Shown here one piece after another: positions 6,773 through 14,853 of a stretch of 44,107 nt of DNA. Both the position numbers and the translations under genes were made by a program. Position 1 is the first letter of the stretch. Every line of letters starts with the position of its first letter. The notes beneath the pieces were generated by a model. The model worked only from the letters and a program-made list of their open reading frames with translations. It was not told where the DNA came from and searched no databases. Source of the DNA: Streptomyces sparsogenes (GTDB lineage Bacteria; Actinomycetota; Actinomycetes; Streptomycetales; Streptomycetaceae); assembly GCF_001704635.1 (NCBI RefSeq), contig NZ_MAXF01000104.1:1-44107 (forward strand). The letters are read 5' to 3'.

Positions 6773-8992
6773 ATGGACACCGAGGGCACCTTCGACGCAC
6801 GCGGCACCCACCACAACCCACCCCCGTACCCGGCCACCCCGCCCCCCTTCCCTGCTCCGCCCGCGGGTCCCCCGCCTGCCGCTCCACCCACCGCAGCGCT
6901 GCCCCACCCTCCCTACCAGGCCGCCCCGCCGCAGCCGCCTCGCCCTCAGAGCGCGCCGGGTACATTCCCCGCGGCCGCCCCGGGCCCCGGCGCACAGCCT
7001 TCCCTGATCGCCTGGCTGCGCACTCCGCGGCCCCAAGGGGCGCCGGGAGTGTGGACGTATGGGTACAAGCCCAAGCCACCGGAGGAGGACCGGATTCCCG
7101 ACCGGCAGCTGATCGCCGGGGCGCTGATCGCGGCTCTCTGCGGCTGGCTGGTGTGGGCTCTCCTCTGGAACGACTATCTCGGCACCTACTGGTTGTGGCC
7201 GCTGGATCTGCTCACCCCGAACTCCTGGGCGGAGAACGGGGAGATGGCGTATGTCGTGGCGACGTACGCCTATTACGCGATCTTTGCCGGCGCCATCATT
7301 GTGATCTTCGGCCGTGTAGGCCACTGGGCAGAAGTCTGGCGCCGCTACGCGCTCCCCCTCTTCCGCCGCGCATGGGACGATCCCGGCTCCTCGCCCACCC
7401 CCGCCGACCCCCAAGCCGACCCAGCCCAGTGGCCCGAGCTGCGTGCCGCCGGTGCGCACAGTGCCGCTGAGCGGCTGGCTGAGGAGGCGCGGGTGGGGCG
7501 GATGAATGATGTGGATCTTGTCCGGATCCGGGGGGCCTGGCAGGCCGTGCGGGCCGGACGGAACTCGCTCGCCGCCTTCACCGACACCGTGCTGCGCCAC
7601 GGCGCCGCCGCGCACGGGCATCCGTCGGGCGCGCGTGACCTGCCCGCCCGGACGGCCGTGCACGACCTGGTCGCCCGCCAGGTCCGGATCGGCACGGCCG
7701 TCGACGCCCCGCGCAACCCCTACCAGCACCGCGGTGTCGGCCTCGCCCTCGACCCCGAGGTGCTGGGCACCTCGCTGCTGGCCGTGGGGCCGCCCGGGGC
7801 GGGGAAGACGGGGCGGCTGGTGCGGCCCGTGGTGGAGGCGCTGTGTCTACAGGCGCTCGCGGGGCAGGTGGCGGTGGTCGCGGTGGGGGCGGCGGGGTCG
7901 GGGCTCGGGGCCGATGAGGCGTTCGACGTCGTGGTGAAGATCGGCCGTCCGGACTCCGCCTACGACCTCGACCTCTACGGCGGCACCACCGACCCCGACG
8001 AGGCCGCCGGCGTCCTCGCCGAGGCCCTGATCGGCGACATGGCGGCGTCGCTGCCGGGCGGGGACAGCCGCCGGGCAGCCACCGCGCTCGCCCAGCTGCT
8101 CGGCCCGTATCGCGCCGCGCACGGCCGTTTCCCGTCCGTGCCCGAGCTGCGTGAGCTGCTGGACGGCTCGAAGGCGGCGATCGGCGCGCTTCGCGAGGCG
8201 CTGGACGCGGCCGGGCAGTCGGCCCAGGCGCGTGAGCTGGACGCGCGGGTGCGGCAGGCCGGGACGCCGGGGGATGTGGGCTCGCTGCTGGCCGACCGGA
8301 TCGCGCTGCTGGACCGGCCGGCGTTCGCCGAGTTCTTCCACACGGGCGGCGACCGGCGCCCCTTCTCGCTGCGCGCCCTGGAGCACCCGCTGCGGGTGCG
8401 GATCGACCTGCCCGAGCGCGGCCACGCCGAGGCGTCCCGGATGCTCGCGCGCCTGGTCCTGGCGCAGTTCACCGAGTGCGCCGTGGGCCGCGCGGACCGT
8501 TCGCTGTTCGCCTGCCTGGTGCTCGACGACGCCTCGCACACCATCACCGCCGAGGCGCTGCGGGGTATCCAGCGGCTGCGTGCTGCCAACGCGGGTGCCG
8601 TCCTGACCCTGCGCACCCTGGACGACGTGCCCGACGCGCTGCGCAGCGCGCTGCTCGGCGCGGTCGGCTGCCGGATGGCCTACGCGGGTGTGACGACCTG
8701 GGACGGCGCGCGGTTCGCCGAGGTGTGGGGCACGGAGTGGGTCGAGGCGCGGGATGTCACCGACCGCCAGATCATCGCGGAGGAGCCGTTCACCAAGGTG
8801 CTCCACTTCATCCGGAAGGTGGTCACGGGCAAGGCCGTGACCACCCAGTCGGTGACCGTGCGGAGGGTCGAGCGCGAGCGCTGGTCGGCCTCGGAACTGG
8901 CGCACTCGGTGCCCGCGGGGCACGCCGTGCTGTCGGTGACCTCCGTGCGGGGCGAGAGCGGGCCGCCGGTGCTGGTGGACCTGCGCGCCTGA
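6773..8992 (+). CDS. VirD4/TraG-like membrane-anchored P-loop ATPase
   Basis: Membrane-bound ATPase of 739 aa. It has a Pro/Ala-rich cytoplasmic N-terminus (about residues 1-100), two membrane segments (near LIAGALIAALCGWLVWALLW at ~113-132 and YYAIFAGAIIVIFG at ~166-180), then a soluble ATPase domain. Walker A is GPPGAGKTGR near residue 340; a Walker B-like LVLDDASH lies near 582. The two-helix anchor plus P-loop layout resembles VirD4/TraD coupling proteins and FtsK/HerA-type pumps, but no relaxase, pilus or other transfer gene is nearby. It sits between gabT and the PucR-type regulator, reading with the latter. Its real role is unknown; coupling to DNA or protein transport is inference. 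An ATG at 6773 follows a GGGGCAGCAG stretch that is a modest ribosome site. Confidence 0.8.
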   Translation: MDTEGTFDARGTHHNPPPYPATPPPFPAPPAGPPPAAPPTAALPHPPYQAAPPQPPRPQSAPGTFPAAAPGPGAQPSLIAWLRTPRPQGAPGVWTYGYKPKPPEEDRIPDRQLIAGALIAALCGWLVWALLWNDYLGTYWLWPLDLLTPNSWAENGEMAYVVATYAYYAIFAGAIIVIFGRVGHWAEVWRRYALPLFRRAWDDPGSSPTPADPQADPAQWPELRAAGAHSAAERLAEEARVGRMNDVDLVRIRGAWQAVRAGRNSLAAFTDTVLRHGAAAHGHPSGARDLPARTAVHDLVARQVRIGTAVDAPRNPYQHRGVGLALDPEVLGTSLLAVGPPGAGKTGRLVRPVVEALCLQALAGQVAVVAVGAAGSGLGADEAFDVVVKIGRPDSAYDLDLYGGTTDPDEAAGVLAEALIGDMAASLPGGDSRRAATALAQLLGPYRAAHGRFPSVPELRELLDGSKAAIGALREALDAAGQSAQARELDARVRQAGTPGDVGSLLADRIALLDRPAFAEFFHTGGDRRPFSLRALEHPLRVRIDLPERGHAEASRMLARLVLAQFTECAVGRADRSLFACLVLDDASHTITAEALRGIQRLRAANAGAVLTLRTLDDVPDALRSALLGAVGCRMAYAGVTTWDGARFAEVWGTEWVEARDVTDRQIIAEEPFTKVLHFIRKVVTGKAVTTQSVTVRRVERERWSASELAHSVPAGHAVLSVTSVRGESGPPVLVDLRA

Positions 8993-9025
8993 GGGCTTGC
9001 CGGGGTTTCCGGGGGCCCGGGGACG

Positions 9026-9120
9026 CTCGGTGCTCGGCCCGGGTCGGCCCGCCCCACCGGGGAGGCTCGGTGCTCGGCCCGGGTCGGCCCGCCCCACCGG
9101 GGAGGCTCGGCGCTCGGCCC
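9026..9120. repeat. 40-bp tandem repeat, 2.4 copies
   Basis: Two identical 40-bp units at 9026-9065 and 9066-9105 begin with CTCGGTGCTCGGCCCGGGTC and end with CCCCACCGGGGAGG. A third partial copy runs 9106-9120 with one change. It lies in the 387-bp gap between the VirD4-like gene and pucR; no gene is visible in that gap. Confidence 0.95.
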
Positions 9121-9222
9121 GGTCCGCCCGCCCCCGGTCCGTCCGCCCCCGGGTCCGTCCGCCCCCGGGTCCGTCCGCCCCCGGTCCGCCCGCCCCCGGG
9201 TCCGTCCGCCCCCGGGCCGGCC
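9119..9222. repeat. 15/16-bp C-rich tandem array, G-quadruplex-prone on the minus strand
   Basis: About six imperfect units of the type CCCCCGGGTCCGTCCGC or CCCCCGGTCCGCCCGC follow directly after the 40-bp repeat. Unit length alternates between 15 and 16 bp. The minus strand therefore carries regularly spaced runs of five G. The remainder of the gap, 9223-9379, holds only the presumed pucR promoter region, with the near-palindrome CGATTCCCGGGATTCG at 9269-9284. Confidence 0.85.
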
Positions 9223-9379
9223 GCCCTCCGGGCGCGCGCGGCCGGAAGCAGCCGAAACTCGGCCTTTCTTCGATTCCCGGGATTCGGCCACTGAGGCAGA
9301 ATCGGTTACAGCCGTTCATACGGGACGGCGAAGTCGCGTCGATGGCGGCGGAGCCGCGTCGAAGTCCACCGAAGGTGCC

Positions 9380-11449
9380 ATGCTTCCCACCCTCGCCTCA
9401 CTGGTCCACCACACCGCGCTGAAGCTGTCCGTGCTCGCCGGTGAGGACCGGCTGGAGACGCCCGTGCGCTGGGCACACGTCAGTGAGCTCGCCGACCCCG
9501 TGCCGTATATGGAAGGCGGTGAGCTGCTGCTGACGACCGCGATGAAGCTCGACGCCGAGGACCCGGAGGCGATGCGCCGCTATGTGCGCCGGCTGGTCGG
9601 CGCGGGGGTCGTGGGGGTCGGCTTCGCGGTCGGGGTGAACTACGAGGGGGTGCCCGCCGCGCTCGTCGCCGCGGCGAAGGAGGAGGGGCTGCCGCTGCTG
9701 GAGGTGCCGCGCCGCACTCCGTTCATCGCGATCAGCAAGGCCGTGTCCGCGGCCATCGCCGCGGACCAGTACCGCGCGGTGACCGCCGGGTTCGAGGCGC
9801 AGCGGGAGCTGACCCGGGCCGCGATCGGCGCGGAGGGGCCCGCCGCGCTGCTGGCCAGGCTCGCCGCGCACGTGCACGGCTGGGCGGCGCTGTACGACGC
9901 CTCCGGCGCGGTGGTGGCCGTCGCTCCCGACTGGGCGGCCCGCCGGGCCGCCCGGCTCACGGCCGACGTCGAGCGGCTGCGCACCCGCCCGGCCCCCGCC
10001 AGCGCCGTCGTAGGCGGAGGCGGCGGAGGCGGAGGCGGAACGGGAACCGGGGGCGGGAGCGCCGAGGGGGAGGGGAGCGAGGGCGCCGGGGGCGCGGATG
10101 CGGCCGATGACGCGGCGGCGGACCGGGTGGAGCTGCAGTCGCTCGGCACCGGGCGCCGTACCCGGGGCGTGCTCGCGGTCGGCACGGCCGCGCCTCTGGG
10201 CACCGCCGAGCGCTACGCCGTGCATTCGGCGGTGGCGCTGCTGACCCTGACCACCGAGCGTTCCCGCGCCCTACAGGAGGCCGAGCAGCGGCTCGGCGCC
10301 GCCGTGCTGCGGATGCTGCTCGCGGGGGAGCCCGACCACGCGCGGGCGGTCGCCGGACAGCTGTACGGCGGTCTGCTCGACGCGCCGTTCCGGATGCTCG
10401 TCGCCGAGGCGGCGCCGGGCGGGGGAACACAGCAGCAGCCGGGCGCGGTCGGTTCCGGGGCCGGCGCCGTGGCAGCCTCCGCGGTCGGCGCCGTGACCGG
10501 TTCAGCGGCGGCTTCAGCGGTCAGCGCAGCGGTCAGTCCAGCAGCCGGTTCCGCCGCCGGTTCCGCAGCCGGCTCAGCCGCCGCTTCGGTCGCCGGTTCC
10601 CCCGGTTCCGCCGGTTCCGCAGGCACGGACGGCGCGGACGGCGCGCCGGCGGACGGCCCGGCGAGCACGGCCCCGCCCGGCGCCACCCGCGCCGACGCCC
10701 AGGCCGCCGCCAAGCCGGGCGGCGCGGCGGCCCGCAAGGGCGTCAAGGGCACCGCGAAGGCCAGGACCGCCGTCGCGGCTGCCGCCGCAGCCGAGACGGC
10801 CGCGGCCGGCGACCCCCTGGGGTCGCTCGCCGACGCGATGGAGGCGGCCGCCGCCCGTTCCGGCGAGGCCGTGCTGGTGGTGCCCGACGGTGAGCGTCTC
10901 GTCGTGCTGGCCCCCGACGGCGGCGTGGCGGTCTCCGTCTGCGCCGAGCACGCCAAGGCGGTGGAGAGCCGCCGCGGCACGGCGACCCGGCCGCGTGACC
11001 GCAGCGCCGCGCCCCTGGGCGACGATCTTGTCATCGGGCTCTCCGCCCCGGCGGGTCCGACGGCCGCCGCGGCCGCCTACCGCCAGGCGGAGCAGGCGCT
11101 CTCCGTGGCCCGGCGGCGCGGCCGGGTGCTGGTGGAGCACGAGGAGGTGGCCGCGGGCTCCGTGCTGCCCCTGCTGGCCGACGACGCCGTACGGGCCTTC
11201 GCCGACGGCATGCTGCGGGCGCTGCGGGAGCACGACGCGACAGGGCGCGGGGACCTGGTGGCCTCGCTGCGGGCCTGGCTGTCCCGGCACGGCCAGTGGG
11301 ACGCGGCGGCCGCCGACCTCGGGGTCCACCGGCACACCCTCCGCTACCGGATGCGCCGGGTCGAGGAGATCCTGGGCCGGTCGCTGGACGACCCCGATGT
11401 GCGCATGGAGTTGTGGCTGGCCCTCAAGGCGACCGCGCAGGGCACCTAG
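9380..11449 (+). CDS. PucR-family transcriptional regulator with expanded low-complexity linkers
   Basis: Cytoplasmic regulator of 689 aa, longer than typical PucR proteins (about 400-550). It begins with a PucR N-domain (LPTLASLVHHTALKLSVLAG, EGGELLLTTAMKL, VGVGFAVGVNYEGVP) and ends with a PucR-type HTH (AWLSRHGQWDAAAADLGVHR, HTLRYRMRRVEEILGRSLDD). A GGDEF-like middle is interrupted twice by low complexity: a Gly/Glu-rich stretch at about residues 213-252 and an Ala/Ser/Gly-rich stretch at about 350-480. PucR relatives control purine, GABA and amino-acid catabolism. The position between gabT and an aldehyde dehydrogenase suggests control of polyamine/GABA use. The ATG at 9380 has GAAGGTG just upstream. 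Confidence 0.85.
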   Translation: MLPTLASLVHHTALKLSVLAGEDRLETPVRWAHVSELADPVPYMEGGELLLTTAMKLDAEDPEAMRRYVRRLVGAGVVGVGFAVGVNYEGVPAALVAAAKEEGLPLLEVPRRTPFIAISKAVSAAIAADQYRAVTAGFEAQRELTRAAIGAEGPAALLARLAAHVHGWAALYDASGAVVAVAPDWAARRAARLTADVERLRTRPAPASAVVGGGGGGGGGTGTGGGSAEGEGSEGAGGADAADDAAADRVELQSLGTGRRTRGVLAVGTAAPLGTAERYAVHSAVALLTLTTERSRALQEAEQRLGAAVLRMLLAGEPDHARAVAGQLYGGLLDAPFRMLVAEAAPGGGTQQQPGAVGSGAGAVAASAVGAVTGSAAASAVSAAVSPAAGSAAGSAAGSAAASVAGSPGSAGSAGTDGADGAPADGPASTAPPGATRADAQAAAKPGGAAARKGVKGTAKARTAVAAAAAAETAAAGDPLGSLADAMEAAAARSGEAVLVVPDGERLVVLAPDGGVAVSVCAEHAKAVESRRGTATRPRDRSAAPLGDDLVIGLSAPAGPTAAAAAYRQAEQALSVARRRGRVLVEHEEVAAGSVLPLLADDAVRAFADGMLRALREHDATGRGDLVASLRAWLSRHGQWDAAAADLGVHRHTLRYRMRRVEEILGRSLDDPDVRMELWLALKATAQGT

Positions 11450-11461
11450 CAGGGCTGGCCC

Positions 11462-11541
11462 GCCCCACGCCGATGAGTGGGGCCCCACGCCAATGCCTGG
11501 CGCGCCGATGCCTGGCGCCCCACGCCAATGCGTAGCGCGCC
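11462..11541. repeat. Short interspersed repeats downstream of pucR
   Basis: The 14-mer GCCCCACGCCRATG occurs at 11462-11475, 11482-11495 and 11517-11530, and ATGCCTGGCGC occurs twice between them. CCCCAC (11463-11468) pairs with GTGGGG (11477-11482), giving a small hairpin that could help end the pucR transcript. Downstream, AAACCGTTT (11567-11575) is a short palindrome ahead of the aldehyde dehydrogenase. Confidence 0.75.
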
Positions 11542-11657
11542 ACCCTCCGACTGCTACGCAGCGGACAAACCGTTTCCGGCCCGGTCGCGCCTACGGTGGA
11601 GGTTGAGAGACATCCGCACCATCACCCCACCACTTTCCGGAAGGGTCGGGATCCGCT

Positions 11658-13118
11658 GTGCCAGACACGAACGAAGCCGTCACCCACGCGTTCTGGCTCG
11701 CCGGCCGCGAGGCCACGGGCGAGAGCACCTTCGAGGTCACGTCCCCCTGGGACGGGCGCCTCGTCGGCGCGGTGAGCATTCCCACCGAGGCCCAGGTCGA
11801 GGAGGCCGTCGCGGCCGCCGCCGCCGTCGCGGAGGACTTCGCCGCGACCCCCGCGTACGTACGGGCCGCCGCCCTCGACCATGTCTCGCGGCGGCTGGGC
11901 GAGCGCGCCGAGGAGATCGCGCGGCTCATCTCCGCCGAGAACGGCAAGCCCATCAAGTGGGCGCGCGGCGAAGTGGGCCGGGCCGTCTCCGTGTTCCGGT
12001 TCGCGGCCGAGGAGGCCCGCCGGTTCAACGGTGGGGACGCCCAGCGGCTGGACACCGACCAGGGCGGCACCGGGCGGCTGGCGCTGACCCGCCGCTTCCC
12101 GCGCGGGGCCGTGCTGGGCATCGCGCCGTTCAACTTCCCGCTGAACCTGTGCGCCCACAAGGTCGCCCCGGCGATCGCCGTCGGTGCGCCGATCATCCTC
12201 AAGCCGGCCCCCGCGACCCCGCTCTCGGCGCTGCTCCTCGGCGCGCTGCTGGCCGAGACCGACCTTCCGGCGGGGTCCTGGAGCGTGCTGCCGGTGCCCA
12301 ACGACCGGATGCCCGCCCTCGTCCAGGACGAGCGGCTGCCGGTCATCTCCTTCACCGGCTCCGACAAGGTCGGCTACGCCATCAAGGAGTCCGTGCCGCT
12401 CAAGCACTGCACGCTGGAGCTCGGCGGCAACGGCGCCGCGGTCGTGCTGGGCGACTACACCTCCGAGGTCGGCCTGGAGTGGGCGGCGGGCCGCATCGGG
12501 ACCTTCTCCAACTACCAGGCCGGGCAGTCCTGCATCTCCGTCCAGCGGGTGATCGCGGACACGTCCGTCTACGAGCGGCTCGTACCGAAGATCGTCGCGG
12601 CCGTCGAGGCCCAGGTCACCGGCGACCCGTCCGACGAGGCGACCGACGTCGGCCCGCTGGTCAGCGAGGACGCCGCCAAGCGCGTCGAGGCCTGGGTGGA
12701 GGAGGCCGTCCAGGGCGGGGCGAAGGTGCTGACGGGCGGCAAGCGCGAGGGCGCGTCCTACGCCCCGACGGTCCTCGCCGATGTGCCCGCCGACGCCCTG
12801 GTCTCCTGCGAGGAGATCTTCGGCCCGGTGCTCATCGTCCGCGAGGTGGCGGGTGAGGAGGAGGCGTTCGAGGCGGTCAACGACTCGAAGTACGGGCTGC
12901 AGGCCGGCGTCTTCACCCACGACCTGCAGACCGCCTTCCGCGCCCACCGCGCGCTGGAGGTCGGCGGCGTGATCGTGGGTGACGTCCCGTCGTACCGCGC
13001 CGACCAGATGCCCTACGGCGGCACCAAGCGGTCCGGCGTGGGCCGCGAGGGGGTGCGCTACGCGATGGAGGACTACACCTACGAGCGGGTCCTGGTGCTC
13101 ACCGGCCTCGACCTCTGA
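11658..13118 (+). CDS. NAD(P)-dependent aldehyde dehydrogenase
   Basis: ALDH-superfamily enzyme, 486 aa, oxidising an aldehyde to a carboxylate in the cytoplasm. Visible are the cofactor and active-site landmarks GIAPFNFPLNLCAHKVAPAI, ILKPAPATP, SFTGSDKVGY, LELGGNGAAVV (general-base Glu near residue 254) and NYQAGQSCISVQRV (catalytic Cys near 292), then EEIFGPVLIV and the C-terminal GGTKRSGVGREG. Length fits the family. The GTG at 11658 is the first start in the conserved frame. Following the oxidase, transaminase and PucR genes, it probably handles 4-aminobutyraldehyde or succinate semialdehyde. Sequence alone does not fix the substrate. A strong terminator follows. Confidence 0.9.
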   Translation: MPDTNEAVTHAFWLAGREATGESTFEVTSPWDGRLVGAVSIPTEAQVEEAVAAAAAVAEDFAATPAYVRAAALDHVSRRLGERAEEIARLISAENGKPIKWARGEVGRAVSVFRFAAEEARRFNGGDAQRLDTDQGGTGRLALTRRFPRGAVLGIAPFNFPLNLCAHKVAPAIAVGAPIILKPAPATPLSALLLGALLAETDLPAGSWSVLPVPNDRMPALVQDERLPVISFTGSDKVGYAIKESVPLKHCTLELGGNGAAVVLGDYTSEVGLEWAAGRIGTFSNYQAGQSCISVQRVIADTSVYERLVPKIVAAVEAQVTGDPSDEATDVGPLVSEDAAKRVEAWVEEAVQGGAKVLTGGKREGASYAPTVLADVPADALVSCEEIFGPVLIVREVAGEEEAFEAVNDSKYGLQAGVFTHDLQTAFRAHRALEVGGVIVGDVPSYRADQMPYGGTKRSGVGREGVRYAMEDYTYERVLVLTGLDL

Positions 13119-13141
13119 GCCGGACGACGCTCGGACGTAGG

Positions 13142-13182
13142 GCGCCCACGCGGAGGGTGACGTAGGTCCTCCGCGTGGGCGC
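13142..13182 (+). terminator. Terminator of the aldehyde dehydrogenase gene
   Basis: GCGCCCACGCGGAGG (13142-13156) pairs perfectly with CCTCCGCGTGGGCGC (13168-13182) across an 11-nt loop: a 15-bp GC-rich stem with no T-tract, usual for Streptomyces. Confidence 0.85.
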
Positions 13183-13710
13183 GTGGCCCGCGATGTCGGG
13201 CCGGGCCCGTCCTCGGCCGCTCCGGACCCTCGACCGGAGAAGCCGAGACGGGCAGATGGATCCGGCGGTGGGCGGCCGGCTTGCGGCGCGGCCGCGGCAC
13301 GCGCGCCCGGGGCGCTGCCGTAGATCCGCACCACCTCGTCCCCGTCGCACGGGTGACGTAGCCGAACAGCACTCGGGCGAGCCCGGTCCCCGCGACTCGT
13401 CTTCGGCTACGGGATCACCTCCTCGTCCGGCGGCCTGGACTTCAGGACCAACAGCTTCGGCGTGTCCTTCAGCTGATTCCCGCCCCGCCGGCCGCGTGCC
13501 GCCGCTCCCTGGGGCGGCGGCCTGCGGAACACTGCCGGTCCGCGGAACTCCGCCGGCCCGCGGCCGGGCATCGGCGTGCGGACGGCACCCGCCGTACCCC
13601 ACCGGTTGCGGCCCCGGCGCGCCGCGTACTCCCCGGGTCGCGGCGGGAGAAGCCTGGTTGCCGCCGTACGGGGGAGGGGCCCGCACGCGAGCCGAATCTA
13701 GGGTGGGCGC
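13183..13710. other. Non-coding stretch with a possible gene remnant
   Basis: No convincing complete gene is visible. A short open frame at 13355-13476 (plus, no start codon) ends FGYGITSSSGGLDFRTNSFG before a TGA at 13474-13476. That composition is far more protein-like than the Arg/Pro-rich noise around it, so it may be the 3' tail of a decayed gene. The conserved operator-like block before the histidine kinase lies at 13566-13602. Confidence 0.4.
13566..13602 (-). promoter_or_regulatory. Bipartite conserved block upstream of the histidine kinase (copy 1)
   Basis: Read on the minus strand this block is GTGGGGTACGGCGGGTG, 12 variable bases, then CGATGCCC. The same blocks with the same spacing occur on the plus strand at 15564-15600. 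It lies about 110 bp before the kinase start. Confidence 0.55.
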
Positions 13711-14853
13711 ATGGTCTCTCACGGCTCCCTCGCCCGTCTGTGGCCGCCCCGCGGCCGGTGGGCGGACGCGATGCCGGCCGGCGGGGTCTTCATCCTGGCG
13801 GCCGCGGGCGGCCTGAGGTCGCTCATCGGTGAGCGCCAGCAACCCTGGCCGGTCACCGCCTTCGGCTGGGCGATGATCGCCGCCGCCTGCGGGGCGCTCT
13901 GGTTCCGCCGCCGCCATCCGGTGGCCGTCGCCCTCGGCGTGCTGGCCGCCACCGCCGCCTACTACCTCACCAGCGCCTACGACGGGCCGCTCCTGGTCGC
14001 GTTCGTCGTCGCCCTGTACACGGTCGCGGCCCGGGGACGGACATGGGCGGCCGTCGCCCTCGCCGCGCTGAGTGTCCTCGCCGTCGGCGCCGGCACCCTG
14101 GAGGGCAACGACGACGTCAACGGAGTCGGCCTGTTCATGCTCGCCGGCTGGCTTGTCGCGGTGATCGCGCTCGGCCGGGCGCGCCACACCCGCCTGGCCT
14201 ACGTCCACGAGGTGGAGCAGCGCGCGGCCGGCGAGGAGCGGCTGCGCATCGCCCGGGAGCTGCACGACGTCATCGGACACCACATCTCCCTCATCAGCGT
14301 CCAGTCCTCGGCCGCGCTGCACCGCATCAGGAAGGACCCCGGGCAGGCCGAGACGGCCCTCGCCGCGATCAAGAAGTCCAGCCGTGAGGCCCTGCGCGAG
14401 CTGCGGACGACCCTCGGCCTGCTGCGGCAGGTCGACGAGGAGGCGCCCACCGCGCCGCCGCCCGGCCTGGCCAGGATCGGCGAACTCGTCGAGTCGGCCC
14501 GGACGGCCGGGTTCGAGGTGCGCGCGCACACCACCGGCGAGCCGGTGCCGCTGCCCACCGAAGTCGAGCTGGCCGCCTACCGCATCGTCCAGGAGGCGCT
14601 CACCAACGTGGCCCGGCACTCCCGGGCCACCGCCGTCACCGTCCACGTCGGCCACGCGCCCCGCGAGGTGCGGATCGAGGTCGCGGACAACGGGCGCGGC
14701 CCGGACCGGACCGCCCCCGGCAGCGGCATCAGCGGCATGCGCGAGCGCGCCCGCGCGCTGGGCGGCGAGCTGACCGCCGGCCCCGGGCCCGACGGCGGCT
14801 TCGCCGTCCGCGCCCGCCTGCCGCACCGTGACGGAGCATCATGGCAGGCATGA
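13711..14853 (+). CDS. NarL/DesK-type sensor histidine kinase
   Basis: Membrane sensor kinase, 380 aa, with about five hydrophobic segments in the first ~170 residues and little extracellular sequence, so it probably senses a membrane or intramembrane signal. The HisKA_3 phospho-acceptor block is ERLRIARELHDVIGHHISLI, His near residue 185. The ATPase domain shows AYRIVQEALTNVARHS (N box), VADNGRGPD and GISGMRERARALGGEL. It ends in an ATGA-type overlap with the response regulator, so the two are a cognate pair. The kinase N-terminal segment up to about residue 20 is basic and cytoplasmic. The signal is unknown; the adjacent MMPL exporter suggests envelope or lipophilic stress. Confidence 0.9.
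   Translation: MVSHGSLARLWPPRGRWADAMPAGGVFILAAAGGLRSLIGERQQPWPVTAFGWAMIAAACGALWFRRRHPVAVALGVLAATAAYYLTSAYDGPLLVAFVVALYTVAARGRTWAAVALAALSVLAVGAGTLEGNDDVNGVGLFMLAGWLVAVIALGRARHTRLAYVHEVEQRAAGEERLRIARELHDVIGHHISLISVQSSAALHRIRKDPGQAETALAAIKKSSREALRELRTTLGLLRQVDEEAPTAPPPGLARIGELVESARTAGFEVRAHTTGEPVPLPTEVELAAYRIVQEALTNVARHSRATAVTVHVGHAPREVRIEVADNGRGPDRTAPGSGISGMRERARALGGELTAGPGPDGGFAVRARLPHRDGASWQA

Noticed and set aside
6773..8992. Integrated conjugative element based on the VirD4-like gene
   Set aside because: No integrase, relaxase, replication gene, attachment-site repeat or tRNA boundary is visible nearby.
9026..9222. CRISPR array
   Set aside because: Units are tandem without unique spacers and no cas genes are present.
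11562..11597. Promoter for the aldehyde dehydrogenase with CGGACA and TACGGT
   Set aside because: The boxes are 24 bp apart, too far for a normal sigma-70-type promoter.
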